Part shown: in pieces, positions 9,677 through 18,546 of the stretch
Layout of the letters: each line of letters opens with the position of its first letter
Numbering within the stretch: position 1 is the stretch's first letter
NCBI RefSeq assembly: GCF_001424985.1
Contig: NZ_LMDA01000024.1
Coordinates: forward strand, 214,904-278,903
Length of the DNA stretch: 64,000 nucleotides
Source of the DNA: Rhizobium sp. Root1212
GTDB taxonomy: Bacteria > Pseudomonadota > Alphaproteobacteria > Rhizobiales > Rhizobiaceae
Direction of reading: 5' to 3'
Notes under the pieces: model-generated
Told to the model about the DNA's origin: nothing
Seen by the model: only the letters and a program-made list of their open reading frames with translations
The model's database searches: none
Made by a program: the position numbers and the translations under genes

Positions 9677-10608
9677 AACATCCGCTCGCCCGGCGTCAGA
9701 TGCGCCGGGCCTTCGGCGGCAATCGCAAAAGCGCGGTCCAGTGCGCAGTGCTTGATCGCCTGCCAGCCCATATAGGCGTTGATGAAATCCGGCGACACCG
9801 AGAGGTGCCGCTTGCGGCCGATCTTTTCAGTGCGGCCGACCCAGCCGCTTTCCTCGGCGCGGGTAAACAGCCGGCGGATATGGGTGCGCGACAGCCCGTA
9901 ATGGATCGACAGTTCGGAAAAGCTCAAATCCTCGATCAGGTAGGGCCGGTTCGACGGGCCTGACGTCACGACCTTCGACATGATGTCGTCAAGCAGCAGG
10001 CCGCCGTTTTCAGTCCAGACGAAGGAGGCGATCGAGGCTGGCGGCTCGCGCCATGCGCGGTCCTCGATCAACTGCCTGGCGGCAATCGGCTGGGCGCGGT
10101 GGAAGATCGTCGGATCGGCATCGAGGCGGACGACACGGGTGCCGCCATCGAGCAGGTCGAGGCTGTGCATCTGGCCGCGGAACCATTTTTCCATGGCGTC
10201 GATGATGACGGCGGTCGGTTCCAGCGGCCGCGAGCGGCGGTTGGTGTTGCCGGGCACGTCCTGGATCAGCTTGTAGGCGAGCAGTTCGGCGAGGAAGGCG
10301 GCGGCGGTGTTGCGGCTGGCCGCGCCGAATTTCACCATGATATCGAGCAGGCGCGAAGCGGTGATGCCGCTCAGCGGGTCTTCGGGGTCGCGTTGCAGAT
10401 AGAGCGCGTAAGCCGCCTGGCTCAGCAGCCATTTCTGCTGTGAGGAGACGAGGCGCGCGACCCGCGGAAAATGATCGTAAAGCCCGACGAGGTGGCGGGC
10501 GCATTGCTGAAGAACGGCGAAATAGGCGGGGTGGGCAACCAGCGCTTCCGGCGTCGTCAGGAGCGGATAGCTGCCGGTGTGATGGCCGGCGAAGGGAGCA
10601 ACCGTCAT
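9652..10608 (-). CDS. Putative helix-turn-helix DNA-binding protein
   Basis: A 318-aa protein without a signal peptide or clear metabolic domain. A helix-turn-helix is likely in the C-terminal third: LSFSELSIHYGLSRTHIRRL followed by FTRAEESGWVGRTEKIGRKR, which looks like a recognition helix and wing. The N-terminal two thirds are helical and could hold a second winged helix (TASRLLDIMVKFGAASRNTAAAFLAELL). The start at 10608 (MTVAPFAGHH) is chosen because a longer reading toward 10830 is basic, low-complexity and unlike the rest. AGGA precedes it closely. Regulator is the most likely role; targets are unknown. It overlaps the GFA gene by 25 bp at the 3' end. Confidence 0.6.
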   Translation of the reverse strand: MTVAPFAGHHTGSYPLLTTPEALVAHPAYFAVLQQCARHLVGLYDHFPRVARLVSSQQKWLLSQAAYALYLQRDPEDPLSGITASRLLDIMVKFGAASRNTAAAFLAELLAYKLIQDVPGNTNRRSRPLEPTAVIIDAMEKWFRGQMHSLDLLDGGTRVVRLDADPTIFHRAQPIAARQLIEDRAWREPPASIASFVWTENGGLLLDDIMSKVVTSGPSNRPYLIEDLSFSELSIHYGLSRTHIRRLFTRAEESGWVGRTEKIGRKRHLSVSPDFINAYMGWQAIKHCALDRAFAIAAEGPAHLTPGERMFQLLEAAN

Positions 10609-10802
10609 GTTCCTAGTGTTCCATGGTCTCTGGCCATCTGGTTTGCGCATCGCAGCCGGCATGCCAAGCCGAAGGATGCGCCGCGTCGAGGCCGGTTTTT
10701 GCAAAAATTGCCGGGACCGGTCTCGAGCGGCAAGAGTATAACGTGCGAGCCTTCCTATCTGTTCGAAAAAATACCCAAACGGCGAAAAATCCCTGTCGTT
10801 GG

Positions 10803-12530
10803 TTACTGCACGAGAACCGGCCGCAGGCAATTGACGCCGGTGACGCGGACATCCGCTTCCCCAACCCGGACGCCGACCGCGAGCAGGATATTGTAAAGCA
10901 GCGTATCGATGGCCGGCGTGACGGCGCCCAGCGTATCGGCAAGGGCTGCCTGAACCAGTTTCGGGCTGCCGAGCGACAGGAACAGCACCTTGATGTCGAG
11001 ATCGAGATTGCGAAGCAACGACTGGGTGGTCGAGGTCAGGGTGTCTCGCGTCGAGACTGATTTCACCGCCGACATCGCGACTTCCGAGGGGCTGAAGGTC
11101 AGCCGCTGCGGCTGCATGTTCTGGGTTTCGACATGGGCGATGCCGTCGATGCGCAAGAGCGGCGATTCGACCAGTCGGGCCTTTTCCACCCGCGGACTGC
11201 TGCCGAAGGAGGAAAGCACGGACGGATTGACGTTGCCGATGGCGATTTCGGCAATGCCGGGCACGGTATCGATGCTGACGCCGGCATTGGTGCTGCTGCC
11301 GCCATAGCAGCGGATATCGGCCAGGCGCGCTTCCGCATGCGCGACCTCGACATAGAGCGGGAGCCTGATCCTGATGCCGGCAAGGGCGGCCAGGCCATCG
11401 ACCTCGACGGTTACGGCAAGGCGGGTCTGGGCGGTGCGCACCGCGCTGCCGGGGCTACCAAGGCGATGGGCCGGTGTCTCAATTGGCGGCTCCCCAATGG
11501 CGAGATTGACACTTGCGGTGGCGATGCCCGGAACACCCGTCAGGGCGGCGATGGAAATCTGGTTGCCGCCATTGGCGATCGCGGCGGCGGCCGAGAGCAT
11601 TTCCAGCGCGCTGATCTTCATCTTCCAGTCGGAGCCGGCATCGACCTTGATCTCCTTCTTCGGATCGATATTGAGCAGCTGCGCCAGCGTGAACCTGGCC
11701 TTGTTGCGGGTTGTGGCGGTCTCGATGGCCTTCAGCGCGCTGTTCGCCGTGTTCGACAGTCCGCCGGCGAGCCGCATGCCGGCGAGCAGGTCCGGCATAG
11801 CGAGGCTGGCGTTCAGCACGTCCTCATAGGTCGCGCCGGTAAGCTTCAGCCGCGTGGCGATGATATCGAGGAACGGCCGGATTTCGACATCGGCATCGGC
11901 CAGCGCGCGGTAATCCATGACTTTCAGCGAGATCGTCGTGCCGAGTAGCTGGCCGAGCACGGCATTCAACACGCCGCCATCGAGGCTGGCGAGCCGGGAG
12001 CCGACCGAGAAGGCGGCAAGCTTGGTGCTGGCGGCGGTTCCGCTGGCGCGCAGCGTCGGTGGCGTCGAGAACATCGCGGCAAGATGCAGTTCGCCTTCGC
12101 GGTCGATGGTTACCTGCGCGGCATCGGCTGGAGTGGCGTTGGGAATGAAGCGTTCGCCGACATCGAGCGCCGGGTCAGGCAGGTAGCGGCCCTTGGTCAG
12201 GGTGACGATGCCGCCTTGCAGCGCCACCAGTTCGTCCTTGACCGGCTTTCCGTCGAGATCGATGAGGCCTCGGGAGGTGGCAATCGCCATGTTCAGACCG
12301 TTGGCCTTAAGGTGTCGCCGGGTGGCGGTCTCCATATTGGCGAGATCGGAGGAGGCGACGATGGCGGCGATATCGGCGGCCGCCTGCATCTCGCGCTTTT
12401 GCAGCGTCAGATAGCCGTAATCGACGCCGAGGCCGAGCGACAGGATGGCAAGCGGCGCCACAAGCGCTGCGGAAATGCCGATATTGCCCGATCTGTCGGT
12501 GCGGAGGTTCGGCGCTTTACAATTCGGCAT
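10803..12530 (-). CDS. TadG-like pilus-assembly/surface protein with N-terminal membrane anchor
   Basis: A 575-aa protein beginning with a basic stretch and then DRSGNIGISAALVAPLAILSLGLGVDYG, the Flp-pilus TadE/TadG-type N-terminus with one membrane segment (about residues 15-40). The remainder is predicted extracytoplasmic, rich in Ala, Leu and Ser with no catalytic motif. It directly follows the TadE-like gene, whose TGA is one base from this ATG, so the two are translationally coupled. No Flp pilin, prepilin peptidase or CpaF ATPase is nearby. It may therefore be an orphan surface protein pair rather than part of a full Tad pilus locus. The name rests on N-terminal similarity and gene pairing only. 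Confidence 0.7.
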   Translation of the reverse strand: MPNCKAPNLRTDRSGNIGISAALVAPLAILSLGLGVDYGYLTLQKREMQAAADIAAIVASSDLANMETATRRHLKANGLNMAIATSRGLIDLDGKPVKDELVALQGGIVTLTKGRYLPDPALDVGERFIPNATPADAAQVTIDREGELHLAAMFSTPPTLRASGTAASTKLAAFSVGSRLASLDGGVLNAVLGQLLGTTISLKVMDYRALADADVEIRPFLDIIATRLKLTGATYEDVLNASLAMPDLLAGMRLAGGLSNTANSALKAIETATTRNKARFTLAQLLNIDPKKEIKVDAGSDWKMKISALEMLSAAAAIANGGNQISIAALTGVPGIATASVNLAIGEPPIETPAHRLGSPGSAVRTAQTRLAVTVEVDGLAALAGIRIRLPLYVEVAHAEARLADIRCYGGSSTNAGVSIDTVPGIAEIAIGNVNPSVLSSFGSSPRVEKARLVESPLLRIDGIAHVETQNMQPQRLTFSPSEVAMSAVKSVSTRDTLTSTTQSLLRNLDLDIKVLFLSLGSPKLVQAALADTLGAVTPAIDTLLYNILLAVGVRVGEADVRVTGVNCLRPVLVQ

Positions 12531-12531
12531 G

Positions 12532-12954
12532 TCAGATACCTCCCAGTCTTATAGTGGCGTAGCGCCTGATTTCTTGGTTGGGCATCGCGAAGGTGAAGAG
12601 GTTCCAGATCGGCAGGTCGCTGGCGTCGTAGGTGATCGTCACCGTGAACTGATCGATGTTGTTGAGGTCGTCCTCGACCTCGTAGGAGACTTTCCGCTTG
12701 TTGATGAAGGGATAGTCCTCGATCATCGTGCGCACGTAATGATCGGCAAGGTTGTGGCGTTCGGTCGCGGAAAGACCGGCGACGGCCGTGCGGGCGGCGT
12801 CGGCGGCGATCTGCTGGATCGTATGGCTGGCGCTCAGATAGATGCCGTAGCCGATCATCGTCAGGATGGTCATGAAGAAAAGCGGGGCGATCAGCGCGAA
12901 TTCGATCGCGGCGGCACCGTCTTTGCGACGCAAGAGACGCAGGCCGGTTTTCAT
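12532..12954 (-). CDS. TadE-like pseudopilin/pilus assembly protein
   Basis: A 140-aa protein with the classic TadE start: a short basic leader MKTGLRLLRRKDG, then AAAIEFALIAPLFFMTILTM as a membrane segment. The glycine before AAAIEF is the expected prepilin-peptidase cleavage position, with the glutamate at the +5 region. The start at 12954 is chosen because GGGAGG lies 5 nt upstream; an ATG at 12999 lacks this. It forms an operon with the TadG-like gene (1-nt gap). The 157-bp upstream stretch 12955-13111 is strikingly A+T-rich and probably contains the operon promoter. Confidence 0.8.
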   Translation of the reverse strand: MKTGLRLLRRKDGAAAIEFALIAPLFFMTILTMIGYGIYLSASHTIQQIAADAARTAVAGLSATERHNLADHYVRTMIEDYPFINKRKVSYEVEDDLNNIDQFTVTITYDASDLPIWNLFTFAMPNQEIRRYATIRLGGI

Positions 12955-13111
12955 AGGCACCTCCCTACAGGTTTTCGGAGAGTAAAAATTCCGATGCACC
13001 TATAGGATGTGATTCATTCGTTAAATTTTCTATACATCCAAAAGTTGATTGTTACTCAATCCATAAATCTATAGATGAAATTCCCGCGTGCTTTCGGTTG
13101 TAGGCGCCCGG

Positions 13112-13657
13112 TCATGTATCGGGGCTCTGGCCTGCCGCCGCCAGCTGGTTGCAGAGGCGGGTCACTTCGCCGCGCAACTCGGCGATCTCGCGGAGCAGCA
13201 CCGTGTCGATCTTGTGATGCAGCGCGATCAGTTCCACCTCGGATTTCAGGTTGACCTCATAGTCCTTGCTGGCGCTCAGCCGGTCCTTCGCCGCCTGGCG
13301 GTTCTGCGACATCATGATGACCGGCGCCTGCACCGCGGCGAGCATCGACAGAATCAGATTGAGGAAGATGAAGGGGTAGGGATCGAAAGCATCTCGGGTG
13401 AGGATGACCGTGTTGATCACCGCCCAGAAGACGAGGAACAGCCCGAAGGCGATAATGAAGCCCCAGGAGCCGCCGACGCGGGCGATCGCATCGGCCAGCC
13501 GGTCGCCCCGGCTCTGGGTCTCGTCGAATTTGGCGTTGAGGTCCTGCGCCAGCGTGCGCCGCTGCCTGGCGTGATCGAGCACGAAGCGTTCGACTTCGCT
13601 CAACTGGGCATTGGCCCTGCCGAAAATCGTGTGGGTGATATCGTCGAGATGGGACAT
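13112..13657 (-). CDS. DUF1003 inner-membrane protein
   Basis: A 181-aa protein with two membrane helices: FIIAFGLFLVFWAVINTVIL (about residues 67-86) and FIFLNLILSMLAAVQAPVIM (about 96-115). The short link DPYPFIFLNL and the following MMSQNRQAAKDR are the hallmarks of DUF1003. The cytosolic C-terminus is a predicted coiled coil (LHHKIDTVLLREIAELRGEV). The family function is unknown; some members sit near magnesium or cyclic-nucleotide-linked genes. It has a 157-bp A+T-rich gap to the TadE gene and a 94-bp gap to the phosphoglycerol transferase gene. Confidence 0.85.
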   Translation of the reverse strand: MSHLDDITHTIFGRANAQLSEVERFVLDHARQRRTLAQDLNAKFDETQSRGDRLADAIARVGGSWGFIIAFGLFLVFWAVINTVILTRDAFDPYPFIFLNLILSMLAAVQAPVIMMSQNRQAAKDRLSASKDYEVNLKSEVELIALHHKIDTVLLREIAELRGEVTRLCNQLAAAGQSPDT

Positions 13658-13751
13658 GGGATGCTCCGGCTGGCTATCCCTGATGTTCTAGGACGCTTCA
13701 TGGCCGAAGGGAACATGGCTCCCTCTCCTTGCGAAGAGGGAGCAAGCGGCA

Positions 13752-15701
13752 TCACATGGCGGGCTGGGTGGGGAACAGCTCGGCGTGGGATTCGAAGAAG
13801 CGATCCGTGCCGTAGCGCTTGCCGAACATCATGTCGTGCTGCAGGAAGCGGTAGTCGCGCACGGTTTCGTCTATCGTCTTCTGGCGAGCCCAGTTGGTGG
13901 TATCCTTGCCGTCGGCGCCGATCAGCATGTAGCGGTCGATCACGTGATGGCGATCGAAGACGTTGCCGAGGAAGCCGGTGTAGTAGGGATGCTCGAAGCC
14001 GCCCTGCTGCAGGATCTTGTAGGAGAGGAAGGCCGGGCTGATCGTGCCGATGTCCTTGACCGGGCCGGTCTTGTTCGACCAGACGACCAGGGGGGTCTCG
14101 TGCTGCGCCTTCATCTGGTCGAGCGGACCCTTGCGGGAGGCCGTCACGCCGGGCATGAAGCCGGTGCTGGTATAGACGGTGTTGAGCGGCGGCAGGTGAT
14201 CTCCGAAGATGACGATGATCGTCTCGCGGTCGCGCTCCTTTGCCCAGTCCATCAGTTTCTTGAGGCTGTCGTCGGCTTCCTTGACGCCCTGAGCGTAGGT
14301 TTCCAGCACCTGACGGTCGGCATCCGGGAGGGTGCCTTCCACCTTGATGGTGTTCTTCGCATAGCGGTTGGCTTCATAGGGGCCGTGGCCCTGCAGCGTC
14401 ACGGTGAAGAAGAAGAACGGGTCATCCATCGCGTCGGCCTGGCGGATGATCTCCTTGGTCAAGGATTCATCCGAGGCGAAAATGCCGCGCTTCTGCATGA
14501 CCGGCATGTTTTCTTCCGAACGGAAGTCCTGGAAGCCGAAGGCGGCATAAACGGCGCTGCGGTTCCAGAACCACTTCTGGAAGGGATGCACCGCCCGCGC
14601 CACATAGCCTTCGCCACGGAAGAAGGTGGCGAGCGAGGGGATCGGGTTGCGGATATATTGCTGGTAGGGAATGCTGCCATAGGGCAGGAAGGCGTTGGAA
14701 AAGCCGGTCAGCGCCTCGAACTCGACATTGGCCGTCATGCCGCCGAATTCCGGCGAGAAGACGTTGCCGGACTGCATCTCACGGATGGTCGGCATCGGAT
14801 CGGGCGACAGTTTGACGTTCGGCAGCCGGGTCGGGTCCCACAGGGATTCGCTCATCAGCACGATGACATCAGGCTTGCCGCGATGGCTGGTGCCGGCCGG
14901 AACTGGCTTGACCGGAATATTGTCGATGGCATCGATCATGTAGCCGGCAGGGGCCGTCACGTTCGCCATCGGCAGGTTGAGCGCAAAGGCCATGGCAAAG
15001 CCGTTGTGGCGATAGTTTTCCGTCTGGTCCCACATGATCGGAATGACGTTCAGGCGATCGCGCAGCCACGAGAAGTCGTTGTAGTCCATGATGTTGTAGA
15101 ATGACACGAGCAGCGGCACGGACACGGCAAGCCGGGCCAGGCGCGGTTTGCGGGCAAGCTTCGGGAAGCGGCGCCAGGCAAAGCGCGCCAGCCAACCGAT
15201 GGCGACGATGGCAAGGACCGAGCCGACGACGATGCCGACCGCCGTCCACGGACGGTCGCGCACCAGCACGGGCATCAGCTCCATGATCTGGCGGCCGAAC
15301 AGGAAATCCGTGGGGTAGAGCGGGTCCGAGAGGAAAACCTGTTTCTGGTGGCTGATCAGAGCCGGCACGACGGCCAGCGGCGCAAGGATAAGCATGCCGA
15401 TATGCTGGCGCCCGAAAAGCGCATCCAGCGTCAGACTCACCAGCAGGAAAATACCGACCGTCGTCCAGGCGGGACGCATCGGGTCGAGGAAATAGGCCAC
15501 GGTCTCCTGGACCGAATTGCGGGAGATGCACTCGACCGCGAAAACCAGCAGGATGGCGAGCGCCAGCGACAGCGGCAGGGAAAGCGCGAAACGGCGGGCC
15601 TTGGCCCAGTTCCGGCCGAACTCACGGGACCGGCCGATTCCGAAGGTGGTGCCCGCGCTGCGGGGGGCGACCGTGCTGACTGCGGTTTCGAAACTGGCCA
15701 A
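13752..15701 (-). CDS. LtaS/OpgB-type phosphoglycerol transferase (sulfatase fold)
   Basis: A 649-aa membrane enzyme with about five N-terminal helices (residues 40-200) and a periplasmic alkaline-phosphatase-fold domain from about 275. Metal and nucleophile motifs are seen: VLMSESLWDP with Glu285, GGMTANVEFEALTG with the probable nucleophile Thr323, and IFGDHLPPL. Enzymes of this family move phosphoglycerol from phosphatidylglycerol to a glycan. In rhizobia the likely acceptor is periplasmic cyclic beta-1,2-glucan (CgmB-like), which is inference. The start is a TTG at 15701, supported by GGAG with a 7-nt spacer; no ATG gives the full first membrane segment. Confidence 0.85.
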   Translation of the reverse strand: MASFETAVSTVAPRSAGTTFGIGRSREFGRNWAKARRFALSLPLSLALAILLVFAVECISRNSVQETVAYFLDPMRPAWTTVGIFLLVSLTLDALFGRQHIGMLILAPLAVVPALISHQKQVFLSDPLYPTDFLFGRQIMELMPVLVRDRPWTAVGIVVGSVLAIVAIGWLARFAWRRFPKLARKPRLARLAVSVPLLVSFYNIMDYNDFSWLRDRLNVIPIMWDQTENYRHNGFAMAFALNLPMANVTAPAGYMIDAIDNIPVKPVPAGTSHRGKPDVIVLMSESLWDPTRLPNVKLSPDPMPTIREMQSGNVFSPEFGGMTANVEFEALTGFSNAFLPYGSIPYQQYIRNPIPSLATFFRGEGYVARAVHPFQKWFWNRSAVYAAFGFQDFRSEENMPVMQKRGIFASDESLTKEIIRQADAMDDPFFFFTVTLQGHGPYEANRYAKNTIKVEGTLPDADRQVLETYAQGVKEADDSLKKLMDWAKERDRETIIVIFGDHLPPLNTVYTSTGFMPGVTASRKGPLDQMKAQHETPLVVWSNKTGPVKDIGTISPAFLSYKILQQGGFEHPYYTGFLGNVFDRHHVIDRYMLIGADGKDTTNWARQKTIDETVRDYRFLQHDMMFGKRYGTDRFFESHAELFPTQPAM

Positions 15702-16022
15702 GGCCGGACTCCAATTTTATAAAAACATCGTGAAACTGTCATACCTTTGTCATGTTGAACGCAGCATGAATAAGTCAAGGGCGCCCACGTCCATGTTGCA
15801 TGTGGTCGAAGCTTACCTATCACCTTGCTTTCATTCGATATTTTTCATGTGGATAACCGCGCTTTCCGCGTTCAGGAAACCGCTCGCCCGAAAAGCCGTT
15901 CAGAAACCGCCGGCCGCGTTGCCTCCACCCCGAAAAGCGAGGCTTCCGTTTGGACGTGAACCGCTCTAAACAACGGATGCGGTCTCGACCGCGACCCCGT
16001 GCAGAATGAAGGCAGCCCGTCC
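15702..16022. other. Intergenic region between divergent phosphoglycerol transferase and nadE
   Basis: These 321 bases contain no supported gene. The part next to the transferase (15702-15870) is A+T-rich and should contain its promoter; no convincing sigma-70 pair with correct spacing was found. The part near nadE is G+C-rich. Confidence 0.4.
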
Positions 16023-17702
16023 ATGACCGCGCAAAAGACCATTTCCTCCACGCTCCGCATCGCTGTCGCCCAGCTCAATCCGACCGTTGGGGACGTGACC
16101 GGTAATCTTGCCAAGGCGCGCGAGGCGAGGGCGGATGCGGCGCGGCAGGGGGCGGACCTGCTGCTTCTGACGGAACTCTTCATTTCCGGCTATCCGCCGG
16201 AAGACCTTGTTTTGAAACCGGCTTTCCTGAAATCCTGTCAGGCGGCCGTCGATGCGCTTGCGGCCGATACCGCCGATGGCGGGCCGGGTGTCATCGTCGG
16301 CTTCCCGCGCCAGGGCGAGACGGGGCGACACAATTCGGTCGCCGTTCTCGATGGCGGCAAGGTGCTGGTGCTGCGCGACAAGATCGACCTGCCGAACTAC
16401 GGCGAATTCGACGAAAAGCGCGTCTTTTCCGAAGGCAGCATGCCGGGGCCGGTGAATTTCCGCGGCGTGCGGCTCGGCATTCCGATCTGCGAGGAAATCT
16501 GGAACGATCTCGGCGTCTGCGAGACGCTGGCCGAAAGCGGCGCGGAAATCCTGCTGGTGCCGAACGGATCGCCCTATTTCCGCGGCAAGGTCGATGTGCG
16601 CCATCAGGTGGCGCTGCGGCAGGTGATCGAAACCGGCCTGCCGCTGGTCTTCGCCAATCAGCTCGGCGGGCAGGACGAACTCGTCTTCGACGGTGCGAGC
16701 TTCGGCTTCAATGCCGACAAGACGCTTGCCTTCCAGATGAGCCAGTTCGAAGAGACAATGGCCGTCGTCACCTTCCATCGCAAGGACAATACCTGGCGCT
16801 GCGAGGCCGGCCCGTTCTCGAAAATCCCGGAAAAGGAAGAGGCGGATTACCGCGCCTGCATGCTGGGTTTCCGCGATTATGTGAACAAGAACGGCTTCAA
16901 GAATGTCGTGCTCGGCCTTTCCGGCGGCATCGACTCGGCGATCTGCGCAGCACTTGCCGTCGATGCGCTGGGCGAAGAGCGGGTGCGCACGCTGATGCTG
17001 CCCTATCGCTATACCTCGTCGGAATCCTTCAAAGATGCCGAGGATTGCGCCAAGGCGCTCGGCTGCCGTTACGACATCGTGCCGATCGAGGAGCCGGTCA
17101 CCGGCTTCACCGAGGCACTTTCGGAGCTTTTCGAGGGCACCGAACCCGGCATCACCGAGGAAAACCTGCAGAGCCGCACGCGCGGCACCATTCTGATGGC
17201 GATCTCCAACAAGTTCGGCTCGATGGTGGTGACGACCGGCAACAAATCGGAGATGTCGGTCGGCTATGCGACGCTCTACGGCGACATGAACGGCGGCTTC
17301 AACCCGATCAAGGACCTCTACAAGATGCAGGTCTACGCTCTGTCGCGCTGGCGCAACACGACGGTTCCGCCGGGCGCGCTCGGACCTTCGGGCGAGGTGA
17401 TCCCGTACAACATCATCGACAAGGCGCCGTCGGCCGAACTGCGCCCCAACCAGACCGACCAGGATTCGCTGCCGCCCTATCCGGTGCTCGACGATATCCT
17501 GGAATGCCTTGTCGAGCAGGAAATGGGCACGGCGGAAATCGTCGCGCGCGGCCATGACGAGGCGACGGTGCACCGGATCGAACATCTGCTCTATATCGCC
17601 GAATACAAGCGCCGCCAGTCGGCGCCGGGCGTGAAAATCACCAAGAAGAACTTCGGCCGCGACCGGCGTTATCCTATCACCAACCGGTTCCGCGATCGGT
17701 GA
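16023..17702 (+). CDS. nadE: Glutamine-dependent NAD+ synthase
   Basis: Amidates nicotinic acid adenine dinucleotide to NAD+, using glutamine as ammonia source. The 559-aa protein fuses an N-terminal nitrilase-fold glutaminase to a C-terminal NAD synthase. The glutaminase triad is visible: Glu51 (LTELFISGYPPEDL), Lys120 (LRDKIDLPNYG) and Cys156 (IPICEEIW). The synthase has the ATP pyrophosphatase loop LGLSGGIDSA near residue 300 and VVTTGNKSEMSVGY. The ATG at 16023 (MTAQKT) has GAAGG upstream; an in-frame GTG at 15999 is less likely. A terminator lies 28 bp after the stop. Confidence 0.95.
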   Translation: MTAQKTISSTLRIAVAQLNPTVGDVTGNLAKAREARADAARQGADLLLLTELFISGYPPEDLVLKPAFLKSCQAAVDALAADTADGGPGVIVGFPRQGETGRHNSVAVLDGGKVLVLRDKIDLPNYGEFDEKRVFSEGSMPGPVNFRGVRLGIPICEEIWNDLGVCETLAESGAEILLVPNGSPYFRGKVDVRHQVALRQVIETGLPLVFANQLGGQDELVFDGASFGFNADKTLAFQMSQFEETMAVVTFHRKDNTWRCEAGPFSKIPEKEEADYRACMLGFRDYVNKNGFKNVVLGLSGGIDSAICAALAVDALGEERVRTLMLPYRYTSSESFKDAEDCAKALGCRYDIVPIEEPVTGFTEALSELFEGTEPGITEENLQSRTRGTILMAISNKFGSMVVTTGNKSEMSVGYATLYGDMNGGFNPIKDLYKMQVYALSRWRNTTVPPGALGPSGEVIPYNIIDKAPSAELRPNQTDQDSLPPYPVLDDILECLVEQEMGTAEIVARGHDEATVHRIEHLLYIAEYKRRQSAPGVKITKKNFGRDRRYPITNRFRDR

Positions 17703-17730
17703 TAGTGTCGCGTTAACCGCGTGCAATCTT

Positions 17731-17765
17731 AAGGCGGCCCGTCGATTGCGACGCGGCCGCCTTTT
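17731..17765 (+). terminator. Rho-independent terminator after nadE
   Basis: AAGGCGGCC (17731-17739) pairs with 17755-17763, with an inner GTCG/CGAC stem; TTTT closes the structure at 17762-17765. Confidence 0.78.
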
Positions 17766-17801
17766 GTTACTATCCTTCTCTGTTGAGGGAGATGGTGGCC
17801 A

Positions 17802-18515
17802 ATGGCTGAGCAGAATGCCGTACTGTTTATCGATGCGGAAAATATGCCGCCGTCTCTGGCTGACGCCATTCACGACGAGGCGATGCGGCATGGTTCCCTG
17901 TTTCATCGCAGAGTATACGGCGATTTTAGCCGAGCTTCTCTGGCTCCATGGCTGGAGGTGGCTCCGCGCCATGCACTGACGGCCTGCCAGACGGTTGCCG
18001 GCGCGGCAGGCAAGAACGGCGCCGACATCGCCCTTGTCATCGATGCTATGGATTTGTTCCACACGACTGAGGCGGCGGTGTTCTGTCTTGCCACTTGCGA
18101 CGGCGATTTCACGCAGTTGGCGATGCGGATACGGCAGGGCGGAGGAACCTTCATCGGTATGGGCATGCCGCATGCATCAGCTCGTTTCCGGAGTGCTTGC
18201 GATGTCTTCAAGGTCATCGATATCCCCAAAACTGATGCCAAGCCGGTGGCTCAGACCGGTAATCCAGCCCGCGCGCTGAAGGGGGATATCTTGCAACGGG
18301 TCTTTGTCACCGCGCCACGGCTCGATGGTGAATGGGTCGGGTTGCCTGACCTCATGAACGCGCTAAAGGTTAGCCTGCCGGGATTCGAGGTGTCGGCTTA
18401 CGGTCACAGCCAGCTTAGCAAGCTGCTTGCCTTTTCCGGTGTGGAATTGGCCGATAACAATAGGAAAGCGCGCCTGAAAACACCGGTATTGAAGAAGGTG
18501 GTCGATAACGGCTAG
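17802..18515 (+). CDS. NYN (PIN-like) domain protein with C-terminal OST-HTH/LOTUS-like segment
   Basis: A 237-aa protein starting MAEQNAVLFIDAENMPP. Acidic residues of a PIN-like nuclease site are present: Asp11 (FIDAEN), the aspartates in KNGADIALVIDAMDL, and the pair in LATCDGDFTQLA. The order and spacing fit the NYN/LabA-DUF88 family, proposed to act as metal-dependent RNases. Residues about 165-235 (ALKGDILQRVF ... LPDLMNALKVSLPGF ... GHSQLSKLLAF) resemble an OST-HTH/LOTUS RNA-binding module. The substrate is unknown. The gene has a good GGGAG upstream and stands 31 bp before the beta-propeller gene. Confidence 0.8.
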   Translation: MAEQNAVLFIDAENMPPSLADAIHDEAMRHGSLFHRRVYGDFSRASLAPWLEVAPRHALTACQTVAGAAGKNGADIALVIDAMDLFHTTEAAVFCLATCDGDFTQLAMRIRQGGGTFIGMGMPHASARFRSACDVFKVIDIPKTDAKPVAQTGNPARALKGDILQRVFVTAPRLDGEWVGLPDLMNALKVSLPGFEVSAYGHSQLSKLLAFSGVELADNNRKARLKTPVLKKVVDNG

Positions 18516-18546
18516 ACATTTTGATCCCCAAAGGTCGGAGTGAGAG

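Noticed and set aside
13112..14041. Plus-strand ORF over DUF1003 and the phosphoglycerol transferase end
   Set aside because: Spans two genes on the opposite strand and the gap between them, with no domain.
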